Below the pieces are notes generated by a model, which saw nothing but the letters and a program-made list of their open reading frames with translations, ran no database searches and was not told the origin of the DNA. DNA of 64,000 nt. Origin: Notospermus geniculatus. Its lineage: Eukaryota > Nemertea > Pilidiophora > Heteronemertea > Lineidae. The stretch's first letter is position 1. Every line of letters starts with the position of its first letter. Where the stretch lies: contig NMRB01000096.1 in NCBI GenBank assembly GCA_002633025.1, positions 430,927 through 494,926 on the forward strand, given 5' to 3'. The position numbers and the translations under genes are program-made. Shown here piece after piece: positions 50,405 through 63,665 of this stretch.

Positions 50405-50545
50405 AAACCTCTTGAAGATCTCGTAACTTTACGAAATGCGTAACACTATTGTCCATCTGCGGGCAACCTATTGTTCACTATCAGCCTGACAAAGGATTTG
50501 CGTGCCCTTAAAGCTATAGTTATGGGGAATTTGTGAATAAGGTCC
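50405..50545 (+). repeat. Dispersed repeat, related to 37572-37668
   Basis: Shares cttga..atctcgtaac, tcagcctgacaaaggatttg and gtgaataaggtccctgg with the insertion in the 37.4-kb array. Longer here, so it may be closer to the full element. Confidence 0.55.
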
Positions 50546-53449
50546 CTGGAACATGTAGCAGGCTACAAAAACTCGGACTTGCATTCCTAGGATTAGGCTA
50601 CCATTCCTTTCACACCTGCCGTTCCCATCTTGAGAATCATCTTACCAAAGACATTCAGTATCGAGGACGCCTATCTGCCAGAGCCAGAGCCTACTCCTGA
50701 CCTCTGCAGCTAGCAACCCTGAAATTTACCAACTCCCATTATGAGAAGGTATCCACCCAGTTCACCAAAGGTTACCTACATCTCCTTCGGGACAATCACC
50801 TTTAGCAGGCAGTGTTTTGACGGGGTTCACCGTCCTCGTCTCTCAGAGTTTACCGTCTTCGGGACACAAAAGGCCCAGCCTCAGGTTTTCAATGCTAATG
50901 TAACGGCATCCCTCCCATGTGAAACGTTCACGGCTTGACCCAGATTTGAACCACAGCATCCCTTCCATGGTGACACAGAGAAGAAAAGATTCATCAGCAT
51001 CCGGAGAAAATTCGTTAGCAATCCATCGCGATTCTGGGAGGTCAACATTAGCCCGAGGGGCCAAACAACGTTCACTACAAGAAGATCATTAATTGAGGTA
51101 TCTCCCCGCAGTGCTAGTTTTGCCCCTCCCCCAACTCAATCAAAACAACCTCAGGTGTTCGATCAACCAGTTTACCAACAGTTCGAGGTGAAAACACACC
51201 ATAAATTGGATTCTTGTTGAATTTTCCCATCGTCGACAACCGCAACCCACACAACCAAAACATCATCTGCACATCCCCCAAAGTAAAAGCTTTCAACCCT
51301 TCTTGTCAACCCCAAGGGATGTCTTCAAGACTGGTGCTAACCTTGAGTCCACAACTTGCAATGTATCACTGTTTGCTGTGCAATTACAAGAACGGGACTT
51401 TCCCATATCAAATAAACATCGGCTGACCCCTCAGCGGTACGTTTTCGTGGTCGTGTTCTTTTACCTGCTCAACTATGACGGCATTCCATTGGCATCACCA
51501 CTCCCTCCCGGGAAACTGTGGAAGACAACATCACATTACCAAACTTCGTATGACCGCGAGTGTAAAACGAAGTTTCACTTTCTCAAAAATTCACGACTCT
51601 CTGCAACACTGGCACAGAACGGTCAACCCACCATGAGCAAAAACACCTTCCTCAAGCAGATCTGTCAAAAATGGTAAAAAAATTAACAATACCGTCATTG
51701 AATACTTTTTATGTTTCCTATACCTTCCACGAATTCCTTCCCAAAACAGTTGTCAAATATGATGCATGATTTCATAAAAGAATTTTATGATCATCAAACT
51801 CCCAACCCAAATACTTGTGCGTTTGATCAATAGCATAGTTTCTTCAGAGAAAAAATTTAAAAAAATTACAGCATGCGGAGGTTTTCTTGAGTTGCACTTG
51901 AATGCACTGAGAAGTGGTATTGTACGCGTCCATTCAGTTGCCAAACTCACTTACGCACAGCTCGAGCTGCTGCTTGTACCCCCTGAATGAATACAACGGA
52001 AGTGGCCACGATTTATTGAGATGAGGTGCGTATACTTCTGCCGGCTGTGGGAGTTTTTGTATGTGAAGGACAATCGGTGGTTACTTGAGATAAAGTCGGT
52101 GGAGGAGGCGTGGCGTTTCAATAACAAGAGATGAATTGGCTGCTTTCTGAACATGGAATGTACAGACATGACAGATATTCTATACTTCAATTTGGGTGGA
52201 ACTGATGGTTGGACCATGCAGTTCAGACTTGTTTCGTTTTAGTTCGACCCGTAATGGTTAGTGCTTCTCTACACATTTTCACATCAAGAAAGCAGAAGTC
52301 CACCGTTTAGGGTACTGATTGAATTCAATTACACCGGGGTTCTGTTTATCAATCAATATATGTACATGTATCTGGGAGCATCAGCATTCACGACAGACCA
52401 TATGTCACCAGAATACATTCAAATAACTTGTCTAATCATACACCATGAAATAATGGTTTCATCATTATGTCATTAACGCCACACCTGTTTCCATGTATAA
52501 TACGAGTCAGTGCTTTTTTGTGGTAAGTGGGCCTGAAGAAGAACCTCCTGTGTATGGAAGGGAAGAGGGACGAGAGTGGTTAGGGGTCCATAAGATATTC
52601 ATAAAACTACTACGAAGTGTGATACTATCTTATCTTTTGTGTTCAACAATGGATACCGGTAAGTGCCACACTCGTTTTATGAAAATGGGCCCTCAGGAGT
52701 TAGGTCACTTATCTGATAAGCGAAAGAGGGGGTTTGGGTTCAGCAAGGACCGTCCGCCCATGCGGGCTGCAATATACGGTACTTGTTGTCGACGCTCATT
52801 CGTTCTAACGCATGGGTCCGGCTGGCTTTTGTGAGTGACTGACCAGGGGAGTTTCAAAACATCAGGGCCATGTATCCCCTATGTACACATATCGCTCTCA
52901 AGTTGATTTGATGGCCACAGCCCCTCATCTGATAATCACCTCAAATTCAAATAAAAGTTCTTTGAAAGGATTTCATTATAGTTTCAGTGCACCGGTCATC
53001 AAACCATTGTCCGAAGTTTACAACTACAATGGCAAGAAAAGTGAACAAAACATATACTGCACTACTTGAATGATCATTTTGTATGCGCAGGATGTTTCAT
53101 GGATAGAGATGCACTCTTTAACGATTAGCATATAAACGGCACACAAAAAGGTTTTCACCACCTGAATGAGGGCACTACAGGTGTCAAAAGGCGTCAGTGC
53201 ACCAAAAGCTACTTGTAAGCAACACCTGATCGAATTTATGACGCATAATTACCATATGCGGGCGGAGAGGGGACCGGAAGCACGCCAATTCCGGGTTAAA
53301 GGCGTATTTTGATATGAATTTGAATGAAATCAAATGGTAGAATATAAATATAAATATGAAATAGAAGTCGGGCCTCTAAGGTGAAAGACATCAACGTCAG
53401 GTGTGGAAAGAAATCAAATGGTAGGAGTTTAGGGCGAGATGTGGAAGGA

Positions 53450-53488
53450 CCTTGGAGGAATTATACCGACAGAATAATTCCTCCAAGG
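53450..53488. repeat. Perfect 15-bp-arm hairpin
   Basis: ccttggaggaattat and ataattcctccaagg are exact complements around a nine-base loop. Nothing marks it as a gene terminator in this setting. Confidence 0.75.
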
Positions 53489-53607
53489 AAGGACATAGCA
53501 CAGGCCCTTCTTTCTAAAGTTTCAAGCCACAGTTTGCTTGACATATAGGGCTACCATATAGACGAGGGTGTAAGTTGTAAACCTCTCCTGACAAGCCGAC
53601 CGACCGG

Positions 53608-53715
53608 GCGGACCGCACAGAAAGTCCGATCGTGCTTTCGGTGCCTATCGGCGTTATACTAACTGCCGATAGGCCCCGGTAGCACTATCTGTATCGGACT
53701 TTCTGTGCGGTCCGC
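53608..53715. mobile_element. Foldback MITE, 108 bp
   Basis: Outer arms GCGGACCGCACAGAAAGTCC and its inverse are exact over 23 bases. Inner parts (gtgctttcggtgcctatcgg against the inverse of ccgataggccccggtagcac) pair with few mismatches. The outermost GCGGACCGC is itself partly palindromic. No clear target duplication. Confidence 0.8.
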
Positions 53716-54934
53716 AAAGATGTGACAGGAATCCAAGTCCGGTTTTGTTGTTCAACGAGGGGATTAGGACATCATGGCTAGTAACCGCGCTAATATTTAG
53801 CAGACTATCTGTAACTCGGACTTGCATCCCCAGGATACCATTCTTTCCACACCGGACGTTGATTACCGCTGTGTCACATATGGGCTACTCCACCGCTGTG
53901 TCACATAGATAATACCACTATGTCACTGTACCACTGTGTCATAGATTGGACAGCTGTTACACGGATTGCACCAACCGCTGTGGCGATGTAAACATCAGAT
54001 TCCGAGCAACCCCCAAGGGAAAGGAATCAGCCGGTGCTATCAACAAACCACCATATACGTGCCAGACTCATTTGTAGTGTGTCAGAAGCTTGAAAAAGTC
54101 AACACCACAATAGATATCGAAAACAGAATCACTTATACAAAATGCGGGAAATCGTCGATTATCAGGCTAGCGTGATCACTAAAATGACGAATCGACCAAT
54201 TAAATCATCGGGATTCAAACAACCCGCATGGATCTTTCTTCACCATAATTTTCATTTCCTGGTGGTGAATTAGCTCTGGTAATTAACAGAATTCATCGTA
54301 TAATGTTAATTAGCAAATTTTCCTGGACCAGTATCGGGTTCTTCTTTTGATTAATCACCATGGGGCATATTTAAATTGGCTTTAAATTGCAGTTAGAAAA
54401 CTTGATAAAATTGTTATCGATTTAGTTGGTCATTTTGAAACGAGGAACAGTTAAGTGAAATGAGCCCCTGAGGGCCTAACCAGACACGGTTGCCTGATGT
54501 GGGAAAATAAGATGAAATGTATGACAACAGAATGGTGTGATACGCAAAGCAATTCTGGGTGGGTGTTTGTACAAACAACAACTGACGTTCACACAACATG
54601 ACCCCAGCTAATTTCGCCGTTTCGACTGGGTCAGGGTTAATGAGGACCATTGCTAATCAGCTCAACAGGTGTCATTTGTGGCTATGTCTTTTGAAATGAA
54701 AGCGACATCACACCGAGTCCCGATCAATCAATATTTCACACAAAGCCATCTATTGTATCCGGTTAGGCTATACTGAGTGAACGTGTTGCACTAGCCAACA
54801 TAAAAACCAAAGCACAGCTGGCCACAAGGGTCACTTCAGAGCAAAACCTCCCCTATTCAGAGTCACCAGGTTCCACACGCAAATATCTAAGTGGATACTG
54901 GGACTGCTCATGCTCACTTAAATGTGGTGATTTG

Positions 54935-55140
54935 GGGTGTCGAGGTGACGCAGTGAAAACATACGCGCCTGCCACCAACAAGGTCGCGGGTTTGACCCCC
55001 AGGCGGGCGATCTCTCCTCCACATCGAAAGTTTCTCCAGTAGCTCCGGTTTCCTTCTACATTGCGTAAATAACGCTCAGTATTGTTTGATGAGTAGCTAC
55101 AGTGCCCTGAGTTGGCGCTTGCATTCCTGAAATATTATTT
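54935..55140 (+). mobile_element. tRNA-derived SINE
   Basis: A-box-like ggtgacgcagtg at about 54954 and B-box-like gcgggtttgacccc at about 54987 give a pol III head. The body follows with tttctccagtagctccggtt and tcctctacattgc-type sequence, related to fragments at 701, 931 and 1872, then gatgagtagctaca as at 38385. The 3' end is unclear. Confidence 0.6.
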
Positions 55141-56164
55141 CAATGTAACTTAATCTTTATGGGCCCACTCCGTCCTTCACTGTATCAACCCACCCAAAGT
55201 GGGACAGTCGGACGAACCCCTCCCTCTCTTTGCGTTATCTCACACCCGAACGGGTCAATGCCATTCAGAGCCATATTCATTCAAATGCTGAGATTTTTTC
55301 CCCCTAGTCGGGGGCGTTGGTTGCTGGGGGTCATTACCGTTTGGTTGTTAACAGGGGTGGCACAAACTTTACATAATCTTAGTCAGGTTCGGCATTGTAG
55401 TGTTTGATCTGTTCACAATTCCCCCAAGGTTCACCTGACATAGCCACCAGCCAAAAGAACTGAGCTAACATATTCACTTTGCAAGACCTCCATCAGACTT
55501 ATGACCCAGACAACACTCAGACACACCCACCTTACCCCTTCACACCCAACTGACCCATCCCTTAGGATGTCCAACCGACCTTGACAAAAAGGCAGAAAAT
55601 GCCCCTTGACAACCAAAGACACCGACATAGCATGCGTCACGGTTCTGACTTTGCCGACCTCAGCCTATGACCGACCTCTATGTAACTGTAAAAGAGGAAA
55701 AGAGGCTTTTCACGCATTGTGAGACATCTGATTAGGGTTAGTCAAGTGCGTAAAGTTAACCAACCTGCCCCACCCAAGCGAGGAGAGACACGTCTGGTAG
55801 GATCCCATTCACGTTGACTTGAGTTCAGAAGAGCATTCTACCCATTGGTACCAGAGCAATGGTCACTGACATTTCCAACAAACACAGAGTCCTGAGTGAC
55901 CCCACTGTCCAAGGTTTGACAGGACAAAAGCAGGATCAGATAAGTACAATGAAATTGACGACCAACCCTAATCGGGCTCATTGTCAAACACCCGGCAAAT
56001 TCCGACTTGTTTGCCCAAGCCAGACACTTATTTCAATAAAGGTAATTTATTGAATGTATAAATGACCCCCTTGGTGGACACCTATTGTTCATTTCTCTTC
56101 TGTCTTATGACAGGGTTGTGTTATCAGGGCCCTCTCCACTACGGAAACACAAACAACTGAAATT

Positions 56165-56560
56165 GACGTTGGGACTTGTAGGAGGAATAGAGTCTGCCTA
56201 CAAACAAATTGAAGCTGACAAGACTTACATCCTCCTCGAAGATTGTAGAACAGTCAAGAAACAAGTTGAAACTGACAAGACCTACATCCTTCTCGGAAGA
56301 GAGTGCAAAGCACTCAAAAAGCAAGTTGAAAGTGACAAGACCTACAACCTTCTCGGAAGAGAGTGTAGAACAGTCAACAAACAAGTTGAAACTGACAAGA
56401 CCTACAACCTTCTCGGAGGTGAGTGTAGAACAGTCAACAAACAAGTTGAAACTGACAAGACCTATACCTTCTCGGAGGTGAGTGTAGAACAGTCAATAAA
56501 CAAATTGAAACTGACGAGACCTACAACCTTCTCGGAAGAGAGTGCAGAACACCCCAGTAT
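56165..56560 (+). repeat. 60-bp tandem repeat inside a 209-codon open frame
   Basis: Six to seven units with caaacaagttgaaactgaca, agacctacaaccttctcgga and gagtgtagaacagtcaa. The plus-strand frame 56085-56714 reads 20-residue units (KQVETDKTYNLLGRECRTVN). A minus-strand frame is also open across the same repeat, as expected for a 60-bp unit. I see no signal peptide, domain or splice context, so I treat it as a minisatellite, with a repeat protein as a weak alternative. Confidence 0.8.
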
Positions 56561-57030
56561 AAGTACTATCGGCCAGACAGAACCCCATCCCACTTTCAAA
56601 GCAACTCGAGAGGTATGGAGGCAGGGACAAAGGAATGGGGTCATGACGTCACCCGTGGCTATGGAGGCAAGCACGGCGGTATCAGGTCCCAAGTGGTCTT
56701 TGTATGCCAAGTAAATACTTTTGAAAAGGCGAGACAAGCCATTGTAAATCATTGAAAATGTTATCATAGGTTTGATTTCTGTGACGTAGAGATGACATTC
56801 ACCGAATCTCGCCACCAATTTGCCTCCCTACCATTGAAAAGCATGCATGCGTTGGCTTTCGTCATCTTCTTCAATAACTGCAGGGAGTGGCAAAATGTCC
56901 CCCTAACTATTCAGGGCACTGTATAATTCATGCAAAAACCTGGTGTGATTTTTGACTCTTCCCTCATTGATACAGCGATGCCTCTGATTGGTCAAATCAC
57001 ACTGGCTGCAATGAAATCTCTTGATATGAA

Positions 57031-57268
57031 GCTTACAACTGGATTGGCAAAAGTTCTTGAAGCATACGACTGGATTGGCAAACGTTCTTGAAGCGTGCGA
57101 CTGGATTGGCAAAAGTTCTTGAAGCTTACAACTGGATTGGCAAAAGTTCTTGAAGCATACGACTGGATTGGCAAACGTTCTTGAAGCGTGCGACTGGATT
57201 GGCAAAAGTTCTTGAAGCGTACGACTGGATTGGCAAAAGTTCTTGAAGCGTACGACCGGATTGGCAAA
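57031..57268 (+). repeat. 31-bp tandem repeat with 93-bp higher-order period
   Basis: More than seven units of actggattggcaaaagttct then tgaagcgtacg. Variants run in the order catacg, cgtgcg, cttaca and then repeat the same order, so a 93-bp block of three units has been duplicated. Each unit contains ATTGG. Confidence 0.9.
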
Positions 57269-60200
57269 GCAAATCGGGCTAATGCCATGCCGAGTTGAGC
57301 CTATTAGGCCTATTGTAAGTCAAGTGGCTCCTCCGACAGCAAAAGCCTTCAACATATTCAGAGGCAGGAAGTGGGCGGCTAGTCTTGCATGATTATGTTC
57401 CCACTCATCAGAATCCGGTTATCAAAGTTATGATTGTAAACAATTCCCCTCTCAGCTGATTGAGGACGGGGATGGACCACTTACGAATTCCATTACAAGT
57501 ACTATTATTATGTAGACCTATTGTTTGGCTGCCGAGGAGCAGCATTGACCAAGTAAACTGGTTTAACGACGCCCCTCATGCAGGCAAATGACGATTGATA
57601 ACCTTATAGCATGCAAGAATTCTGGCCTAACTGTGAAATCACACCCTGAACGAGGTCATTTTCACACGAGAAGTCCGACATGTGATGATATCGATGATGG
57701 CGTCATCGCTTCCGCCGGCACAACAAGACAAAGACGATACATCATAATTACACTAGTGTTCCCTTCCGACCATCAGGATGGGGTAATTACATTAATACTA
57801 GTTTAATAGCAGTTGTCCTATATATAATAGGGAATCGGTTCAAATGTGTGGGTGTCTGCTGCCTGTATATCAACAGAGAAATCTTTAAGATTCTCCACTT
57901 ACGGAGTTGAGGGGTGTCCTGATTCAGAGATGTGTTGAACCAAAAATACGTAACACATTTTTGGTTGAATGCAATATCCTGACAGAAGGACAGTCCCCCA
58001 GGGGGTGGGGTGGGGGTGGTCCACGTTCCGGTAAACCAGTGTGTTTCAACCTTTGTTGACCAAACCTCGGTCACAATTCGTTATTTGTCTCCTGGTCAGG
58101 TCAGGCTTTTTATGACTGAATGCAAAAAGCAATGTTTGAGAATTAAAGCTGACAAGTCACATATACGCTGACATTGTGACTTGTCACAAGTTGTAGCCTA
58201 AAACATAGGCTACTTCTCTTCTGCCTCACCCGCCAACAAAGCAAACCACTGGCGGTATTTGGCAGCGATGACTCAACTCTACTATCGACTCCAATGAAGT
58301 CCAAGCCCCATAGTAAATACAGTTCATTTTGATGTACTGTACGATCATGCAATGCATCCATGCAGTCAGATTATCACTTATGTCCAAAATGCAAATACCA
58401 GGAGTGATAATGGACAATTGATAACTATCTCTGTCATGTCCCGTATCAGGGGATAAATATCTGAATGAAAAGCCTTCATTGACCCCCTCAAGAATGATGA
58501 GGGTCAGGGGCCAGCCCTTGCCATATAGAATGACCATTTGTCACAGTCATGTTGTGCTACGCAAACTGTGAACTGCGGGACTGTTTTGAAAATACAAAGG
58601 GTTTAGAGCCTGATGATTTAGAATGATTTATGGAGGGGTGAATCAGACCCTAATGTCCGAAATATTCATGAGGGATAGAAAATGGACTCCATCCCAGGGT
58701 TAAACTATACCACAGGAGTGGACAGAGGGAGAATCGAAATCCAGGAGCTATATACAGCAATAATTGGTTTCATAGACAAAGACGTGTTATGCAGGGAAGA
58801 CTGTGCCAGATGGAGAATGTCTCACGAAGAAATTGAACCCACCAACTCAGATATGACATGTATTGATGTAGCACTGTGCCACTCTGACCGCCAGGTATCT
58901 CACATCTAAATTCCTACCAACGTACGGACGGTGAGGCAGGTCCTTGGCCTGCATCAGGACAACATAGCAAGGTTTTTTTGTACGGATTTTGGCCGATGAA
59001 CTCCACTTGCACCTAGATTGAACACAAGAAGTGGATTCGAGTAGTGACTCCAGGTAATGCCACCTAAATCTGTCCAAATGCACCGATTCTCACATACCTT
59101 CTGCAAATATAGCATTATACAAATGCACCCATCAGAATGCTAGACAATCCTTGTTAGCTGTCAAAAACGACCCTCACTGCAACCTGAAAGTTGTGGAGGG
59201 CTCTCTGCCACTGGACAAGAACTGTTGTCCGCCATTATTTCCCGGAACCAATGAAGATGGATGCCATGGTTGGCATGGCGACAGACAAGCCAAAGTCCAA
59301 GACACCTCAGTGCGATTTCAACAAATTAAAGTACCATTAACCAAATTATTGAATACTCATACAGTGAATTAGACCAGATTCTGGCCTGGCTTTTGTACCT
59401 AAATTCCCTAATGGAATGCAATTGAACCAGAAAGCACATTTTAAGCTAACATATTCACGTTGCCTAGCAACGTTTTTGCGATAGAAACAAACGACATTTT
59501 AGGGTTTTCAGACAATTTTTAGAAACACCCTCACTCCAGCAGTCCCTAACTCAGGTGAACTGAACCTAACATTCTGAGCTGAAGTACAATTTTGTACCCA
59601 CCCTTTGTTGTGATTTGGGAACATTATGCCATACCTCCTATCACACTCAGACTCATACTTCGTTATTTTTGTTTGACAGTGTTATTACAGTATTAATCTA
59701 ATGAGACAATTAGGATCGGTTGATGAGGATAATTGTGAGAAAGTATGGAACGGAAGCAGCCCGTGTGGACACTTAGCCGTGTTAGTCAGTGGGGGCTCGC
59801 AGCAAAGTGACAGCACAATGGAATCCATACTCATCAGTGGGAAATTAAAATAATATTTATAGTAATGGTTGGCACGCTCTCGGCAGGCCATGGAGTGCAG
59901 TCAGCATCATTAAAACAGCCTTGGTACTGGACATGGACTGCACATTCCGGCGCCGGACCCACCTGTTAAACTTACTAAAAGGTGAAGATGAAATGTGAAA
60001 GAAATTAGGACCAACTCTTTCAGAATTCTCCACTAAACCTAAGACATGGGAGCAAACGGAGCAGTTAGGGACATGCCCAAGAGAAGCGAGGAGAAACTTC
60101 AAAATTTCACCACCAGGGGTCTCATTCACAACGCCACCTTTGAACGTGCCGTCACGTTGACTGGTTCCTTATCCGACCACTGTGCTTAGCCATTGGAACG

Positions 60201-61138
60201 GAAAAAGAAACCAGGCAACTTGCAACACTTACATAACGGAAGCATGCCCCAGAGCAGTACGATGTTGAGGAAAAGTGAAAGTTGAAAGGAGACGCCACCT
60301 GGCGTTCGGATGACAAACTAATGGGCGGCACAAAGCGAGATACTTCTAGAGCACCTTTAATGACTCATGAAAGAGGTGGCCGTGACATTTCTCGCCTACC
60401 ACACGCCCATGACGAACCAATAAAGGAATTCGTCAAAACAATACCAAACCAATAAGTCAATAATAACACAATTGTGATAATGTGATTTGTGATCAGGCCT
60501 TTCATTCAAGAAGCATGACTTGCCAATTTCCACACCCCACAAGATCTTCAGTGAGATAACCTAACGTTTGTGGTTGCTGATGGAATTAAAAAGCCTGCAA
60601 AAACTAACACTTCAAATTTCCAGCGATTACCCCATTTCCTCAGAAAAAGTTAAACATGACATGGCAATTACATTGTATATTTCTTCACTTCTTCTTTCAT
60701 GTTGGAGAAAAACTAACAGATGTCGAAAGTGACTTGAACAGTCAGCCCCAACACGGACAAGTACATTTACATTAATCTGAGGCTAAGACAACATTACACC
60801 GGTGTCCTTGATTGACCGATGTCACCTGGGTGTAGGGTAGAGTGGACAGCAGCACCGAATGACCCAACCGAAAGCCCCCTCCATCATCACTTGACCACAT
60901 TTGTTTAATGTACCGTACTTCAGTCAGGAGGCGTCCAGCGACAACCACAACACCGCCAGCCACCGTCGACATCCTGTTGAAATTGACAACACTTCCGCAT
61001 GAACTATGCCTCGTGTAACCAGTCTCTGTTTTCTTTCTAAGAAATGAAGCACAGGAAGTATTGTCGTGTGCCGATTTCAAAAAAGTGAGCTTGTTTTGTC
61101 AACAAGGTCAGAGATGTTGGAAATTGATAATTAAGTTC

Positions 61139-61196
61139 AGAAACCACTAATTATGATTGCTAGCAAACCATAATCTGGCATTAATAGTGGTTTCTC
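61139..61196. repeat. Short imperfect inverted repeat
   Basis: agaaaccactaattatgatt on the left pairs imperfectly with ataatctggcattaatagtggtttct on the right; the outer 12 bases are exact. Confidence 0.5.
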
Positions 61197-61638
61197 CAAA
61201 ATGTATCAAAGTTTTCTTCAGGTTAGCTTTCATTCAGTTGATAAGAATTGTTGTGAAGAATGCTTGAAACAGCCACCCAGAAATCAAGCACTGGCCAACA
61301 GGTCAAGGGCTTTCACTGCAAGTGTGAAATACTTCAACATCATATTCTCCAGGCAGAGGATGACCACCGGAGTCCAAACTTCAAGTGTCAACCAAGGCTT
61401 CTGAAGAGCAGTCAACATTGGCACTTCACATTTTGTTCAAAATGTTATGTTTTATATAGATGCTATTAAGGGTTATGGTAGTAGTGATGGACCCTTAGTG
61501 ATGTATCGAAAGTTCTATCAAGTGTACCAGGATTGTGGATGACAAGAGAGTGAGAGATACGGTTACCAAGGAGCGGGTTAACAGTCACTTAGTGCCTTCC
61601 TGTGGGAGTTACCATCCCCCGACAGATCATGTCTGATA

Positions 61639-61971
61639 TTAGACCGATAGAAAAACATCGGCACAATGACAAAGAATAGCATCCTCGTTCGGATGAACAT
61701 CTCCAAGTGCATCCTGCTTGGACATCGATGCTTTAGGAGACGGCACTNTTAAAGTATTTAAATACTCTTTCTTAGCATTAATAATAGCTTCTTGGCAGAG
61801 CTTAGCCTTTTGTTTATAGATAGACCAGTGTCTCGCACTTTTAGAGATTTTTGCAGTTTTATAGCTACGGTTACGAGAATTAATGCAGTGCTTTAGATAA
61901 CTGTTGATCCACGGTTTATCACGGTCAATCACCCATGTCAATAAAAACGTCCTAACCATTATCAGCCACAT
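61639..61971 (-). pseudogene. LINE fragment, region between endonuclease and reverse transcriptase
   Basis: The minus-strand frame has DKPWINSYLKHCINSRNRSY, then KSARHWSIYKQKAKLCQEAI and NAKKEYLNTL. This is the linker between the AP endonuclease and the RT of Jockey/CR1-like non-LTR elements (PW....LK..I..R...Y, then W..Y...+N, then I..AK..Y). It is broken by an N at 61748 and shows no RT catalytic motif downstream, so it is a dead fragment. Confidence 0.75.
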
Positions 61972-62379
61972 TTCTTGCTTTTCTGTTCCCTATTACGCAA
62001 CCAGAGCCAGCAATGCAATTAGGGGGCAGCAAGGACAATGGGATGAAATACTGAGAGGGACAATGGTCACAGCGGCAAACCATCAACCCTCTGTACCACT
62101 CTTTTCATCTTCCCCAGGGATGCGGGCTGTATCTTGTCTGTATCTCATTACTTAGTGCAGTTTTCTTGCCAAATATTGCACAATTTCGTCGCAGTTATGT
62201 GGTTTTCAATCCAGATGTTTCAATATCAATGACCTTCTAAGACTACCTTGTGGTAATTAGGATTTTTCCACTGATCGACCACCCAGATGATTTTCTTGGA
62301 AATGCCAGTGGAGGAACCTTTCAATTTATAAAAGAACCCTTTTCCCCACGTAGTTTGAGCATCAGTCCCATAGACCTCT

Positions 62380-62785
62380 TACCAGGCCCATAGGCCTCTA
62401 GTCATCACCACGAGTCAGCTAGGCATCTGTCAGCTAAGCACCAGACCCACAAGCCCCATAGGCCTCTAGTCATCACCACGAGTCAGCTAGGCATCTGTCA
62501 GCTAAGCACCAGACCCACAAGCCTCTTGTAATTACTAGGAATCAGCAAGGCATCTGTCAGCTAAGCATCAGGCCCATAGGCCTCTTATCATCACCAGGAG
62601 TCAGCAAGGCATCTGTCAGCCGAGCACCAGGCCCATAGGCCTCTTGTCATCACCAGGAATCAGCAAGGCATCTGTCAGCTGAGCTCCCAGCCCATAGGCC
62701 TCTTGTCATCACCAGGAATCAGCAAGGCATCTGTCAGCTGAGCAGCAGGCCCACAGGCCTCTTGTCATCACCAGGAATCAGCAAT
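62380..62785 (+). repeat. About 60-bp tandem array, left member of an inverted pair
   Basis: Six to seven units with cataggcctcttgtcatcac, caggaatcagcaaggc and atctgtcagctgagcacc. Spacing of catctgtcagc is about 68, 59, 58, 60 and 60 bp. Confidence 0.85.
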
Positions 62786-63184
62786 GCCCTGACTGATGAC
62801 AGCGCCACCATCGTGTAAACTCGCATTCCGTTACACTACTTTTCAGTCCCACGCCTGGTTCGTACCGGTAACACTCACACTTCCAGAAATCACAACCGGA
62901 CAAGGATAGGGCCTACATCAAGTTATACATGAAAATCTAACCTTTTGCAATATGTGGTCAAGCCGTAATATTACACACCAGTCTGATAAGCGTGAATCAA
63001 TGGCAAAGTGGATAAGAAGATATAACTTCGCGCAAAATAAGTTACATGACATTACAGAAAAACAGCCTCGAGTAGTAAACAAGAAAAAAAGTTCGCCATG
63101 TTTTCAAGCACAGGTCGAGAAACCCTCGAACAGAGATGACACACAACTCCGAGAAGACAGTGTTTGCCTTAGTAGGCCTACGTC

Positions 63185-63665
63185 TGACAGGCACCTTGGG
63201 CCTGAGAACCAGAAACTGCCAATGACAAGGGTGCTCAGCTGACAGATGTCAGTGCCGACGCAAACTGATGACAAGAGGCCTATGGGCCTGGTCCTCAGCT
63301 GACAGGCACCACAGGTGACAACTGCAGATGACAAGAGGAGGACTGGTGCTCAGCTGACAGGCCTCAGACATGTCAGAAGTAACTTCTGCAGATGACAAGA
63401 GGCCCATTTGCCTGGGGCTCAGCTGACAGGCCTCAGAAGTAACTTCTGCAGATGACAAGAGGCCCATTTGCCTGGGGCTCAGCTGACAGGCCCCAGAAGT
63501 GGCTTCTGCAGATGACAAGAGGCCCATGGGCCTGGTGCTCAGCTGACAGGCCTCAGAAGTAACTTATGCAGATGACAAGAGGCCCATCAGTGGTGACTTC
63601 TGCAGATGACCAGAGACCCATTGGGCTGGGGCTCAGCTCTGACAGGAACCAGAGGTGACGTCTGC
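63185..63665 (-). repeat. About 60-bp tandem array, right member of an inverted pair
   Basis: Seven to eight units with gctcagctgacaggcctcag, aagtaacttctgcagatgac and aagaggcccat. The inverse of each unit gives atgggcctcttgtcatc and ctgtcagctgagc, the same words and order as the array at 62380-62785, with a different sequence in between. So the two arrays are diverged relatives in opposite orientation, 400 bases apart. Confidence 0.85.

Noticed and set aside
51303-51677. 124-codon plus-strand frame
   Set aside because: It has a hydrophobic patch (VFVVVFFYLL), but no splice sites or family likeness were seen.
56950-57288. 98- to 100-codon minus-strand frames with ASRTFANPV-type repeats
   Set aside because: They are translations of the 31-bp tandem repeat in different frames; the 93-bp higher-order period keeps them open.
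58001-58019. G-quadruplex motif
   Set aside because: The G runs are 5, 4, 5 and 2, so only three runs reach three bases; the motif does not meet the usual rule.
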